A stretch of 64,000 bases of DNA. Source: an uncultured Bacteroidota bacterium (GTDB lineage Bacteria; Bacteroidota; Bacteroidia; Chitinophagales; Chitinophagaceae). Position numbers and translations under genes: made by a program. The notes below the pieces were generated by a model that made no database searches, was not told the origin of the DNA, and saw only the letters and a list, made by a program, of their open reading frames with translations. The stretch is from positions 1 to 64,000 of the forward strand of contig CAIMDZ010000066.1 in the NCBI GenBank assembly GCA_903839875.1, written 5' to 3'. Within the stretch, counting starts at the first letter, position 1; every line of letters begins with the position of its first letter. This document shows, piece by piece, positions 1 to 9,011 of the stretch.

Positions 1-202
1 GTCAAATTGGCCGGGCAAGTGCCTTTTTATCTAGTAAAACGAATTTATATATATTATACTTATATGCAAAAATTAACGTGACTTAACCAGCAGGCCCTAA
101 ATAAAGGCCGCAAAGGTGTCGTTTAAAAAAATCAATTTTAGTTGCTGCAAGGCAGCTTAATTGCAATTGTAAACAGAAAAGACCGGCAATGTGAAAATTC
201 GC

Positions 203-1315
203 CTATCTGCGGTGGAATACCACGATTTTTTTGATTTCGGGCCTGTTATTTAGTTTCCCTTGTGGTTTACTGGTTATAAGTGCATAAAGCGTAATGGTAA
301 ACGAAGCGCCTTTATTCAAACCTTCGCTTTGGGCAATTAATGTTCCGCCATGTTTTTCTATTATTTTCTTACTCAGGTACAGGCCTAAACCGGTTGAAGT
401 CTCACCATGTGTTCCTCTTTTGCCGGCTGAAGTAAAGCGATCAAATAATTTTTGGATATCGAGCAGCTTAAACCCCATTCCCTCATCCCGGATGGAAAAG
501 GATACTTTATCAAGATTCTTTTTTCCTTCAATAAAGATGGATTTGCCATCGGGGGAGAATTTAATAGCATTGCCCAGCAGGTTACGCACAGCCTGGGTAA
601 ATAATTGCCGCTGAACATGTATGCAGATCGTATCGTCTATAGTGACATTTATTTTTAAATCTTTTTCTGAAATTGCGAAGTTGTAAAACTTCAGGGTGTC
701 TGAAATTAGTTTTTTCAGGTTTACTTTTTCCAATCTGAATTCCTGGCTATCCTCTTTTAGCGTGAGTAACAGATTTTCAAGCATACTCAGCAGACTCCGG
801 CATTCATTATTGATATAATCCACATAGATTTCTTTATCTGTTTCCGGATCTTCTTTAATAAGGCTGCTCAGGCTTAATATCCTGCTGACAGGGCTTCTCA
901 GGTCATGGGATAAAAGATCTATCATATCGCTCTTTTCAACAATCAGGTCATTCAATTGTTTTATAGTTGATTGAATATTTTTGAGCAACACGCCCGCCTC
1001 ATCTTCATATTGTACAGGCAGGTCTGGAATTATACCATTAAGGATATAGTCATCTAAAGCCTGTTTCCCCAGATTTAGCGGCGCCAAAAGGCTGTTGAAA
1101 ATTTTCAACATCAGGAATGCAGAAAGAATAGTTAATGCAGTAATAATGATACAAGCGTACACTAATGGTTTCCCTGAATGGTCTTTACTAATTGATATAA
1201 TTATAAGCGGCCCTGCCAGGGCAATAGAAATAAGTGGCAGCACGGCCAGGAAAAATTTTAAGGCATATTTCCTTTTGGCTACAACACTCCTTGAAAGATA
1301 TCCATAAACCTTCAT
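203..1315 (-). CDS. Orphan membrane sensor histidine kinase
   Basis: A 370-residue two-component sensor kinase that would autophosphorylate on histidine and pass phosphate to a response regulator. Two hydrophobic segments lie near residues 19-43 and 52-72, with only a very short loop between them, so there is essentially no extracellular sensor domain. A HAMP-like linker follows. The dimerisation box SHDLRSP puts the phospho-acceptor at about His137. The N box (NLLGNAIKFSP), G1 box (RDEGMGF) and G2 box (TGLGLYLSKKIIEKHGG) of the ATPase domain are all present. No response regulator is adjacent inside the window, although the left edge is only 200 bases from its stop codon. The ligand is unknown. 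Confidence 0.93.
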   Translation of the reverse strand: MKVYGYLSRSVVAKRKYALKFFLAVLPLISIALAGPLIIISISKDHSGKPLVYACIIITALTILSAFLMLKIFNSLLAPLNLGKQALDDYILNGIIPDLPVQYEDEAGVLLKNIQSTIKQLNDLIVEKSDMIDLLSHDLRSPVSRILSLSSLIKEDPETDKEIYVDYINNECRSLLSMLENLLLTLKEDSQEFRLEKVNLKKLISDTLKFYNFAISEKDLKINVTIDDTICIHVQRQLFTQAVRNLLGNAIKFSPDGKSIFIEGKKNLDKVSFSIRDEGMGFKLLDIQKLFDRFTSAGKRGTHGETSTGLGLYLSKKIIEKHGGTLIAQSEGLNKGASFTITLYALITSKPQGKLNNRPEIKKIVVFHRR

Positions 1316-1506
1316 AAGAGAATGGCTTAAATTTAGCTGATTTTTTTCATTAACAACTGTTTCACAACAAATAAACCAAAATATTGTTAATAAACGACAT
1401 TATCAGCAATTTATTTATAATAGCAATTAATATAAACCGGAATCAAGCTGTTAAATACGGTCGCCTGAAATATTATGTAGCTTGCGGTCAAAATAGCGAT
1501 TAAGAA

Positions 1507-2442
1507 ATGCACCACCACGACCATGGTCATGAACATAGTCACGCAGGGCACCATCACCATCATGTACATCCGGGTGATGTGGCTAACAGTGCATTTATTG
1601 CAGGCATAGCGCTCAATAGTGTATATGTTATTGTGCAGGCCGTTGCGGGGTTTATGACCAACTCGATGGCTTTGTTGTCGGATGCAGGCCACAACCTGAG
1701 TGACGTGGCCAGCCTGGCATTATCCTTAATGGCCTTCAGGCTGGCGCGGGTGAAACCTACACAGTCATTTACCTATGGCTACAAGAAAACAACCATACTG
1801 GCTGCCCTTATAAATGCTGTAGTTTTATTCATTACAATAGGTGTGCTGGGCTATGAATCTCTGAACAGGCTTTTCCATCCGAGACCCGTAGAGGGCGGAG
1901 TAGTGGCCATTGTAGCAGGTATTGGCATAGTTATCAACCTGGCGTCTGCATTTCTTTTCTTCAGGAATAAAGACCACGATCTGAATACGAAGGGTGCATA
2001 TCTTCACCTGCTTACCGATGCCTTGGTTTCACTTGGGGTTGTAGTTGCAGGTGTGATTATCCGGTTTACCAATTGGTTTTGGCTGGATGGCGCTGTGAGC
2101 ATCATTGTGCTTTTAATTATTTTATTAGGTACATGGTCGTTGCTTACGGCAAGCCTTCGTATGACGATGGATGCAGTACCTGCCAATATAGACAGGGAAA
2201 AAATTGAAAAAATCATATTGAAGATAACCGGCGTTGAAAGTTTTCATCATATGCATATCTGGTCTATGAGCACAACTGAAAACGCGCTGACGGCACACCT
2301 GGTGCTCAGTGAACAACTAAGTTTTGATGAAAAAATGAAACTGGTACAAAATATAAAGCATGAATTGCTCCACAACAATATACATCATGCGACATTAGAG
2401 CTGGAGTCGGCGGAGATACCCTGTGATGATGAGGAGTGCTAA
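1507..2442 (+). CDS. czcD: CDF-family cation (Zn2+/Co2+/Cd2+) efflux transporter
   Basis: A 311-residue cation diffusion facilitator, an inner-membrane proton antiporter that exports divalent metals, most often zinc. The first 22 residues are extremely His-rich (MHHHDHGHEHSH...), as in many zinc CDFs, and would bind cytosolic metal. Transport-site motifs are visible: HNLSD in TM2 and HLLTD in TM5 (HxxxD pairs). Six hydrophobic segments are followed by the cytoplasmic ferredoxin-like domain containing HHMHIWSM. The gene stands alone, converging with 2516-2992. ZitB or CzcD are equally good names; the metal cannot be decided from sequence alone. Confidence 0.93.
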   Translation: MHHHDHGHEHSHAGHHHHHVHPGDVANSAFIAGIALNSVYVIVQAVAGFMTNSMALLSDAGHNLSDVASLALSLMAFRLARVKPTQSFTYGYKKTTILAALINAVVLFITIGVLGYESLNRLFHPRPVEGGVVAIVAGIGIVINLASAFLFFRNKDHDLNTKGAYLHLLTDALVSLGVVVAGVIIRFTNWFWLDGAVSIIVLLIILLGTWSLLTASLRMTMDAVPANIDREKIEKIILKITGVESFHHMHIWSMSTTENALTAHLVLSEQLSFDEKMKLVQNIKHELLHNNIHHATLELESAEIPCDDEEC

Positions 2443-2473
2443 GAATCCAACTGTAATACCGGCAATAAAAAAA

Positions 2474-2494
2474 GCCCCGCAAAAATTGCAGGGC
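2474..2494 (-). terminator. Rho-independent terminator for the 2516-2992 gene
   Basis: GCCCCGCAA at 2474-2482 pairs with TTGCAGGGC at 2486-2494 with one mismatch. The A-run at 2467-2473 becomes a T-run on the minus strand, so it ends minus-strand transcription between the convergent genes. Confidence 0.75.
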
Positions 2495-2515
2495 GTAAAT
2501 ATTATTTTCCAATGA

Positions 2516-2992
2516 TTAAGGAGCTATTGCATAGGAAATATTGCATTTATCGCCTTCATCTGTTCTGATAAGTGTGAGGTGGTTGGCTTCAACCATAGGG
2601 ATAACATACTTTGCTGTAGTATGGGTTTTGTTTCTCTTCAGGGTAAGTACCACATTCCCATTCTCGTCAGTAGTAAGCGCATAAGTGCCGGTTTCCCTGG
2701 GATTATCGCTCATATCCTTGTTAACTTTCACATATGTGCCATAATTGATATTATTGACGTTGCTATAATTGAGCCTTAAGGTCATAAAATAGTGGATCTG
2801 GTGTGTTTCAGACCCGATCTTATCAGGGCATTTCATTGCAACGAAATACCATGTTTTGTCGAGTAGCTCATACCTGTTGATAGGCCTTGAATTATCAGGC
2901 ACATGGTTTTCAGTCAGAATTTGAGCAAATGCACCTACCGGTAAAACCAACAGGCATACGAGTAGCATCTTTTTGAGCATATTTTTTATCAT
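2516..2992 (-). CDS. Secreted lipocalin-like hypothetical protein
   Basis: 158 residues with an N-terminal signal peptide (MLLVCLLVLPVGAFA, cleavage before Q). The mature part begins with a stretch found in lipocalin-like proteins of this phylum (ELLDKTWYFVAMKCPD), followed by alternating beta-strand-like sequence ending in an acidic loop and a strand with Cys. The family is my inference from the opening 'LxGxW'-type strand and the length; no catalytic residues are recognised. It is monocistronic, with a terminator directly behind it. Confidence 0.6.
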   Translation of the reverse strand: MIKNMLKKMLLVCLLVLPVGAFAQILTENHVPDNSRPINRYELLDKTWYFVAMKCPDKIGSETHQIHYFMTLRLNYSNVNNINYGTYVKVNKDMSDNPRETGTYALTTDENGNVVLTLKRNKTHTTAKYVIPMVEANHLTLIRTDEGDKCNISYAIAP

Positions 2993-3168
2993 AAAAAATT
3001 ATTTCTTCGGAGTAAAAGTAATAAATACTCTGATTAATTTTACTTACAGCATCGCAAAATAATCATTATTGTTTAAGTATACTAATAACCACAAAAAGAT
3101 TATTCATTTCTGAGGTAAGTATAAAATATTATATATTTCCGAATAAAACAGAAACAGGATTCTGATAT

Positions 3169-3867
3169 TTACTCCTCATCATGTACCAGCGTTTCAACTT
3201 TTGACCCGAAAAAGTTGAGGAACAGCACGATAAAGACAACTACCATTATGGCCTGAATACAAACCATTATTTTACCAAACTCGCCTACCGGGTGAAAATC
3301 ACCATAGCCTATGGTTGTAGATGTTACCACACTAAAATAAATATAATCGAAAGTTGACTTTGGCTGGTCGCCCAGCAAATGCAGCCCGGCATACACTACT
3401 GCAAAGCACAGAGATATTTCTATGTAATTAAGAAACAGCATAAGAATGTTTCTGCGGTAAGACCTTGGCTTTACAAACATATCGGCAACAAAGATGAGGG
3501 ATGAGACGTAGCAAATGGTTTCAAATAGTAAATAGGATGAAATGATAACGGTGATCTTGTAATGATATAATCCGGAGTACAAAAAAAATACGGGGAGACA
3601 GGTTTTAAGGAAAACATAAAATTCAATGGCAACATTCCGTTTAATTATGCCAAACTTTCCAAAAAAATTCCTGACATGGATGCCGGGGAAAATAAACTGA
3701 ATGGCAACAAGAAATAAACGGAGTATTTTTTCAAAACCAATATCATGATGACGTTCATTATTCCAAATCCTGAGGAAATTCTTCCGGTGGGACATGTAAG
3801 CTGAATCCCTGATCGGTTTGTTATACTCTGGTTTTCCGAAAAATAATTTGTAAATAAAATCTTTCAT
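3169..3867 (-). CDS. Two-pore-type potassium channel family protein
   Basis: Reading from the Met at 3867 gives 232 residues (an upstream Met at 3900 would add 11 unlikely residues, including two Cys). Several hydrophobic helices are visible. The last two flank a pore loop with the K+ selectivity signature TSTTIGYGDFHPVG, so this is an ion-channel (Ion_trans_2) protein of the inner membrane that should pass potassium. A cytoplasmic gating domain such as TrkA-N/RCK is absent; the protein stops about 35 residues after the filter, just past the final helix. The N-terminal cytosolic segment is basic and aromatic. Gating is unknown. Confidence 0.85.
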   Translation of the reverse strand: MKDFIYKLFFGKPEYNKPIRDSAYMSHRKNFLRIWNNERHHDIGFEKILRLFLVAIQFIFPGIHVRNFFGKFGIIKRNVAIEFYVFLKTCLPVFFLYSGLYHYKITVIISSYLLFETICYVSSLIFVADMFVKPRSYRRNILMLFLNYIEISLCFAVVYAGLHLLGDQPKSTFDYIYFSVVTSTTIGYGDFHPVGEFGKIMVCIQAIMVVVFIVLFLNFFGSKVETLVHDEE

Positions 3868-3910
3868 GACATCATTGCAAAGGTAGCAACCAAACTGCAA
3901 CTTAGTATAC

Positions 3911-4609
3911 CTACTTCACAATTTTGCAGCGTTGGAGTTCCAGCACGCGATGCACGGAACTATGGGGATGGTTGAATACAAGCTTTACTATTCCGGCATT
4001 TTCGTTGACGTAAAAAAGGTCGTTGTAGTAATAATTTCCGATACTGTCGTTCAAAGTATGTGTGGACCGTGCAGCATTTGAATAGACCTGGTTGCCCACT
4101 GACACTTCGGGAATGATATCGGTAAAACCGCGTGAACCGCCGCCAACGCAACCTGCGAAGTAGGAGGCATCGCCCTTGGCCAGCGGATAATGGAACAATG
4201 TAAGCGCCAGCCTGGACTCAACACTATCGCGGTTGTTGCTGAGACTAATTGTAAAAGTGGAATCCTCCATATGAAAGTACCACTTTTCAGCAACCACAGG
4301 GTCGATATGGCTAACGGTAACCGTCATAGCCATTTCCTGGAACCGGGGCATTTGATTAGACAGAAGGCAACCCGGTTGGTCCGTATAGACGTTCGCATCT
4401 GAGACCCAGGCACTGTCAATTTCGCCGCTCACCGAGTCGCGGTAAATCCAGTAGGTGCCGGTCTTGTATCCAAAATCAGCCATCATGCCGGCGTTAATTT
4501 GAATAACCGGTGTATTGTATTTGTCCCGTTTGCAGGCAGATGTAACCAAAAGGCAAAAAAATGTGATGCTTATTAAACTTGCAGTTATTAGCGTGTATGT
4601 TTTTTTCAT
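3911..4609 (-). CDS. Lipoprotein of unknown function
   Basis: 232 residues with a lipoprotein signal: hydrophobic core then LVTSAC (lipobox, Cys26). The mature region contains GYKTGTYWIYRDSVSGEIDSAWV, a pattern common in small Bacteroidota outer-membrane lipoproteins annotated only as hypothetical. It is followed by mostly beta sequence. No enzyme motif is seen. It sits 43 bases upstream of the channel gene on the same strand, so the two may be cotranscribed. Confidence 0.7.
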   Translation of the reverse strand: MKKTYTLITASLISITFFCLLVTSACKRDKYNTPVIQINAGMMADFGYKTGTYWIYRDSVSGEIDSAWVSDANVYTDQPGCLLSNQMPRFQEMAMTVTVSHIDPVVAEKWYFHMEDSTFTISLSNNRDSVESRLALTLFHYPLAKGDASYFAGCVGGGSRGFTDIIPEVSVGNQVYSNAARSTHTLNDSIGNYYYNDLFYVNENAGIVKLVFNHPHSSVHRVLELQRCKIVK

Positions 4610-4675
4610 AAGAAATTATTTGGTTCGGTAATGCGCTTTTAAATTAACGTAAAAAGCGACTGTATATTGTTGTGT

Positions 4676-5191
4676 TTATGGGTTAATTTCTATTGGAGTG
4701 CCCACTGGAGTGTGCTCATAAAGTTCATCCATTTCTTCGTTGGTAACAGCGATGCAGCCCGCTGTCCAGTCAACAAACCGGTGGAATTTGCCCCAATAGT
4801 CCTGCCCGTTCAGCATACCATGTATTTTGATATCGCCCCCTGGTCGCTGGCCTGTTTTCCTGCATCGCTCCAGATCATCGGCATTGGGATAAGAAATTCC
4901 GAGATTTTTATAACAGGTACTTTGGGGGTTATTTTGGTAGATAGTATACTGGCCCTCAGGTGTTTTCCTGTCACCTTCGAATTCTTTAGGACCAATAGGG
5001 TGGCGGCCAAGGGATACCTTGTAGGTTTTCAGAAGAACGCCGTGTGAATAGACGGCTAATTTTCGTTCGCTTTTGGTCACAACTATCTTTTCTATGACTG
5101 AGTTCTCCGGCAATTTTTTTTCGGGGTAAAAATAGTAGATGGCTGCACTGAGGAGCAGGATGCAAGGCAATATGAAAATTATTTTTTTCAT
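4676..5191 (-). CDS. L,D-transpeptidase (YkuD domain), membrane-anchored
   Basis: 171 residues from the Met at 5191 (MKKIIFILPC...). The longer reading from 5227 adds 12 residues and is less likely. An N-terminal membrane anchor or signal precedes a YkuD domain. It opens with the strand 'KIVVTKSERKLAVYSHG', continues with the conserved G-P..F-GDRKTPEG segment, and ends with the catalytic signature KIHGM...DWTAGCIAVTNEEM; the Cys in AGCIA is the nucleophile and the upstream His the base. Such enzymes make 3-3 cross-links in peptidoglycan or attach proteins to it in the periplasm. The usual S-x-G-C is T-A-G-C here, a modest deviation. Confidence 0.9.
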   Translation of the reverse strand: MKKIIFILPCILLLSAAIYYFYPEKKLPENSVIEKIVVTKSERKLAVYSHGVLLKTYKVSLGRHPIGPKEFEGDRKTPEGQYTIYQNNPQSTCYKNLGISYPNADDLERCRKTGQRPGGDIKIHGMLNGQDYWGKFHRFVDWTAGCIAVTNEEMDELYEHTPVGTPIEINP

Positions 5192-5271
5192 CAGGGCAGA
5201 TAAACCGGGGTTGAAATTACAGAACATCCGTTGAATGATTGAGAAAGAACACCACTAACCGAAGCTGTCGC

Positions 5272-6708
5272 TTATTTTTCAAACAATGCCTGCATGGTCA
5301 CCTCGCTTTGAATGAGCCCCGGATAACTATCAGTTTTCCTGACCCCATAAGTAGTGATCATAGTTAAAAACAGCGCTTTCCTGGGTTTTGTTCTTTCTCT
5401 GAATATTTCCAGTTTCTGCCGAAGGTTTGCCGCATAGGTTTTATCAATAGTGAACTCAGCCGGTGCAAATTTTATCTCGCAAAGGTTGATACATCGGTCT
5501 GTTCTGTCTATCACAAGGTCAATCTGAACACCCTGCCCCTCATTGCCGGCCACATACCGCCATGCCGATTCCACTGTCAATACCCCTGCTATGCCGAGTG
5601 CCTTCTTTATCTGTGTCACATGCTTGAGGCAAATACTTTCAAAGGCGACGCCACTCCAGCTTTTCCAGGATGCGGTTTCCGAAATACTTTGCCAGGTGCC
5701 TTTTCCCTGTCCTTTTGCCTTAGCCATGAATTTTAAATAGAAAAGCGAATATTCGTCCGAAAGTCTATAAATAGTATCCTTTGTATTTTTATCAAATGGT
5801 ATGTAAGGTGTTATAAAGCCGGATTCAACGAGTTCGTCCAGCAATTTCGTTGTTGTTCCCCCCGATGAGAGTTTGCAATTTTTGATGATCTCAGTGCGTG
5901 TCAGTCCTTTTCCCCTGGCTGATAATGCGCGTATCACTGCAATATGGTTCTCAGGCTTATCGAATAATGAGCTGTAGAGCGTATTAAATTCTCCCTTGAG
6001 CAGGCCGTCTTTCGCAAAACATAAATTATCAATGATCTGCGCGGCGCTTTGGCCGGGTTTTACATCCTTTAAATATTGCGGAATGCCGCCCAATGCCATG
6101 TAAAGCTGCGTAACCTGGTATTGGTCAAGCACCACTTTTCTGTTGAGGAGGTAGTCTTCGGTTTCCCCGATCGTAAAAGGCATCAACCTTATTCTTTTAC
6201 TGATCCGGTTGTGCAGCCCGCCCCTGTTTTTTACTATATTCCGGATCATCCAGGCTGCCGCCGACCCGCAAATAACCACCACCAGGTTTTTCTGCCGGGA
6301 AGCCCACATATTCCAAAAATGTCCGAAGGCTTCTACAAACCCTGACCTGGGCGTATTTATCCAGGGAAATTCATCAAAAAAAATTACTGACTTCCGATGG
6401 CTGAGTTTTGTACTCAGGTAGCCTTGAAGTATGTGAAAAGCCTCTATCCAGCCACCAGGTGTTGCGGGCTGTATGACGCTTCCAGATGCTTTCATCAGCG
6501 CCAGGCTGAAATTCAGTAGTTGTCCTTCCTGGTCAGCCTCATGGATACCTGAAAATTCAAAAAGCATATGCTCTGCATAAACCGAGCGTATAAGAAAGGT
6601 TTTGCCTACACGTCTTCTGCCGTACATGGCTACCAGCTCGGCTTCGGGCGAATGCAATGCATCAGTTAATATTCTGATCTCATCCTTCCTTCCAACTATG
6701 CTTTCCAT
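5272..6708 (-). CDS. AAA+ ATPase with C-terminal DUF234/PD-(D/E)xK domain
   Basis: 478 residues of the 'archaeal-type' STAND-like ATPase group. Walker A is YGRRRVGKTFLI (residues about 29-40); Walker B is SVIFFDEFPWI. A winged-helix region around residues 265-330 (LTRTEIIKNCKLSSGGTTTKLLDEL) precedes a C-terminal nuclease-like segment IDLVIDRTD..NLCEIKF, which fits a PD-(D/E)xK D...ExK core. Members are widespread in accessory DNA and their biochemical role is unsettled. Its start codon lies directly beside three palindromic tandem repeats (6721-6882), suggesting self-regulation. It points away from the Wadjet operon and borders the same accessory interval. Confidence 0.85.
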   Translation of the reverse strand: MESIVGRKDEIRILTDALHSPEAELVAMYGRRRVGKTFLIRSVYAEHMLFEFSGIHEADQEGQLLNFSLALMKASGSVIQPATPGGWIEAFHILQGYLSTKLSHRKSVIFFDEFPWINTPRSGFVEAFGHFWNMWASRQKNLVVVICGSAAAWMIRNIVKNRGGLHNRISKRIRLMPFTIGETEDYLLNRKVVLDQYQVTQLYMALGGIPQYLKDVKPGQSAAQIIDNLCFAKDGLLKGEFNTLYSSLFDKPENHIAVIRALSARGKGLTRTEIIKNCKLSSGGTTTKLLDELVESGFITPYIPFDKNTKDTIYRLSDEYSLFYLKFMAKAKGQGKGTWQSISETASWKSWSGVAFESICLKHVTQIKKALGIAGVLTVESAWRYVAGNEGQGVQIDLVIDRTDRCINLCEIKFAPAEFTIDKTYAANLRQKLEIFRERTKPRKALFLTMITTYGVRKTDSYPGLIQSEVTMQALFEK

Positions 6709-6720
6709 TGAAGGTTATTT

Positions 6721-6882
6721 TATAATCAGCCAAAAGTACTAAAAAAAGTGTGTTATGGCTGGGTATAGGAAATTATAATCAGCCAAAAGTGGTATAAAAA
6801 AGTGAGTTTTGGCTGATTATAGGAATTTATAATCAGCTAAAAGTGGTATAAAAAAGTGAGTTTTGGCTGGATATAGGTGTTT
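6721..6882. repeat. Three tandem 53-54 bp palindromic repeats upstream of the AAA ATPase
   Basis: Copies begin at 6721, 6774 and 6828 (each at TATAATCAGC). Within each copy TATAATCAGCCAAAA is followed, after about 20 bases, by its reverse complement TTTTGGCTGATTATA. The arms are perfect in copy 2 and slightly diverged in copies 1 and 3. The array starts 12 bases from the ATPase start codon, so it lies in that gene's promoter/leader. It could be an operator array or a transcribed hairpin series. Confidence 0.9.
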
Positions 6883-7200
6883 TAAACGGCATTGCCTGAG
6901 CTCTCAGTGTTGGAAGATATGCCCTAAACCATAACCCACGGTTCAGCAATGAGGAAACAGAAAATGGCGGATTCAACCGTCTCAACGGTTTACATCACGC
7001 GAGTGGGAAACGGTTAAAACCATTACGTAAGTAAAGGCATAAATTCCTACATTTGAAACCGTGGGCTTTGGTGAAAATAATCGAATATCGGAACGAGAAA
7101 CAATAATATTTAAATCAATAAATATTCAAAAACTTGGTAATAAATACCGTCTGTAACCTGAATTGAACCTGTTGAATATCAATTTTTTTATCATTCCGTA
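6883..7200. repeat. Intergenic dispersed-repeat remnant, no gene
   Basis: No credible ORF. CCCACGGTT (6935-6943) is repeated inverted as AACCGTGGG (7057-7065), enclosing the smaller dyad AACCGT-CTCA-ACGGTT (6975-6990) and a further AACGGTT at 7009-7015. This style of nested ACCGT/ACGGT dyad resembles the dispersed intergenic repeats common in this phylum. Function unknown. Confidence 0.5.
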
Positions 7201-7208
7201 ACTGGTGT

Positions 7209-7237
7209 TTGAGGGCATGGGTATTCCCTTATATTTG
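7209..7237 (+). promoter_or_regulatory. Promoter of the Wadjet operon
   Basis: TTG (7209-7211), 18 nt, then TATATTTG (7230-7237), an exact Bacteroidota TTG/TAnnTTTG promoter. The ATG of jetA is only 12 nt further on, so the mRNA leader should be a few bases long. Confidence 0.8.
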
Positions 7238-7248
7238 CGCTCCGAATT

Positions 7249-8448
7249 ATGAAAACCTTTTCATCCATTCAGCAATTATTAGCTACACTAAGCCGTGAGC
7301 AGAAACTGCTTAGTGAACTATTTGAAAAAAGGAAACTCCTTTCTTTCAATTATGACTATGCGCTGGAACTGGTGGACTTTGACGCGGATAAGATCACTTC
7401 GCTGATAGACCATGCCGTTGTGCGGCAGAACGGCAACAACCTGGAGCTCGATGACTTGTTCCTGCAGTTCTTTGAGCAGGTGATGGAGGTGAATGAAGAG
7501 ATCAATGTTTCGTACATCAACGAGCATATTCTCAACATTAAGCAAAACATCGTTTACTACCTGCAGGAGAACAACGAATCGAGGAAGTATGGGTACCTGC
7601 GGCAGATAAAGCACGCGATGCGCAAAATTGGGGTGATAGCCCTGCGCAATGTGGTGGACCTGAACAGGAACATAGACAATACCTTTAAGAATGAGCCTAA
7701 CTACAAGGTAAAAAAAACAAAGCTGGAGCACCTGGACGAGAAGCGCAACACCATCTATGTGCTCATTAACCAGACAGACCACCTGGTATCGGGCGAGGAG
7801 GAGATGACATTTTTCAAGGTAGCGTCGGATGAAGAACTGAACAGGATCATTATATTGCTGAAACTGCAACTGAATGAGTGCAGGCATAACCTGATAGACA
7901 TTCAGAAGCAGATAATAGAATACCTGAACCGGATAAAACACCAGAGCGGTGTAATAGAAAAACTGAGGCAGCTGAAATACCTGAAGGACCAGTTTGAGCT
8001 GAGGAGTAAGACAGATATCAGGGAACTACTGGAAAATAATACTGCTGTAATTTTTGAGCCCAACCCTGTCTATCCGCTCAGCGTTTCGTTGGACCAATTG
8101 CAGACACAGGAAGATGCACGCGAGGTGATACAGAAAGTAGCGAAGCGAATTAAGACCAATGTGAAATCAAGCATGCCGCTGCTGGGTGGAATATCTGATG
8201 AGTACCTGGAAACGCAGATACAGGAAGAGATACAGATAAACCTGGATGAAGTGAAGAACGGATTTCTTGCAGGAGGAAATGACCTCTTTAATTTCATTTG
8301 CAATTATGATTTCGGCAAGGAGGCTACTTTTGATGAGTGCGTGACCATTTATTGCCAGATGATATCGCAGTTTGATGTATTATTTAAGATCACGGATAGC
8401 TACAACAGAAAGGATGATGTAGAATTCGCAATGGTTTATCCAAAATAA
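7249..8448 (+). CDS. jetA: Wadjet protein JetA (MukF/MksF-like kleisin)
   Basis: 399 residues, highly charged and helical, first gene of a four-gene operon whose order and sizes (399, 185, 1221, 284 aa) match JetA-JetB-JetC-JetD. JetA is the kleisin subunit that links the SMC heads. The N-terminal part (residues about 1-110) looks like a winged-helix domain, followed by long helices (about 120-290) and a C-terminal segment (about 330-399) that should contact the ATPase head. No catalytic motif is expected or seen. Wadjet complexes extrude and cleave small circular DNA such as plasmids. Assignment rests mainly on operon architecture; similarity of this subunit to known JetA is weak by eye. Confidence 0.82.
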   Translation: MKTFSSIQQLLATLSREQKLLSELFEKRKLLSFNYDYALELVDFDADKITSLIDHAVVRQNGNNLELDDLFLQFFEQVMEVNEEINVSYINEHILNIKQNIVYYLQENNESRKYGYLRQIKHAMRKIGVIALRNVVDLNRNIDNTFKNEPNYKVKKTKLEHLDEKRNTIYVLINQTDHLVSGEEEMTFFKVASDEELNRIIILLKLQLNECRHNLIDIQKQIIEYLNRIKHQSGVIEKLRQLKYLKDQFELRSKTDIRELLENNTAVIFEPNPVYPLSVSLDQLQTQEDAREVIQKVAKRIKTNVKSSMPLLGGISDEYLETQIQEEIQINLDEVKNGFLAGGNDLFNFICNYDFGKEATFDECVTIYCQMISQFDVLFKITDSYNRKDDVEFAMVYPK

Positions 8449-8453
8449 AAAAA

Positions 8454-9011
8454 ATGCCAGTACCTAAACATACATCCGACATATTTGAGATACTGAGTAA
8501 GGGGCAGTTTATCTGCTCCAACAGCAGTAAAGACAGCATCCGGAAACTGTACAATATTATTGATGAGAATTTTGAAGACCTGCTCGAGTACTTCAGCAAC
8601 ATAAACCTGATACTGGAGAAAGGGGATGAGTACTATATGTTTACCAGGGTGGAAAACAAAACCGATCTGGAGCGTAAGCTGGAGGCTGCTTTCAAATGGA
8701 TTGACATACTAGACTTCTTTAAGACCGTGGACCAGTCTTTTGGTGCAGGTTATCGCTTTACCCCATCTGATATTCTGATAAAACTGTCGGTGGACGTGGA
8801 TCTGAAGAACAAACTGGAGGGACTGAAAAAATACGCATCCGGAAAGGAAAAGCATGCAGAAATTCTGGACAAGGTGCTGGACCAGCTGCGGAGGGATAAC
8901 TTCATAGAGCTGGAAAATGAAATTACCAATAGTTACAAAACCCTGTCATCATTTCATTACATGGAGCGCCTGGTGCTCTCAATTAATATCGCGGAATCGG
9001 CACAAAAATGA
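8454..9011 (+). CDS. jetB: Wadjet protein JetB (MukE/MksE-like)
   Basis: 185 residues starting 5 nt after the jetA stop. The size and position match the small KITE subunit that binds the JetA kleisin and regulates the SMC ATPase. The sequence is two winged-helix-like halves: residues about 1-65 contain the segment IFEILSKGQFICSNSS, and residues about 70-185 are helical and acidic. The last four bases overlap the start of jetC (ATGA), indicating translational coupling. Identification depends on context. Confidence 0.8.
   Translation: MPVPKHTSDIFEILSKGQFICSNSSKDSIRKLYNIIDENFEDLLEYFSNINLILEKGDEYYMFTRVENKTDLERKLEAAFKWIDILDFFKTVDQSFGAGYRFTPSDILIKLSVDVDLKNKLEGLKKYASGKEKHAEILDKVLDQLRRDNFIELENEITNSYKTLSSFHYMERLVLSINIAESAQK

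Noticed and set aside
294-614. 106-codon plus-strand ORF inside the histidine kinase
   Set aside because: It is the antisense of a fully conserved kinase domain, with no start signals of its own.
6883-7200. CRISPR-like array near the Wadjet operon
   Set aside because: The repeats nearby are contiguous palindromes without unique spacers, and there are no cas genes.
7318-7941. 207-codon minus-strand ORF over jetA
   Set aside because: Antisense shadow of jetA; its amino-acid make-up (runs of V, L, Y, H) is that of a reversed helical protein.
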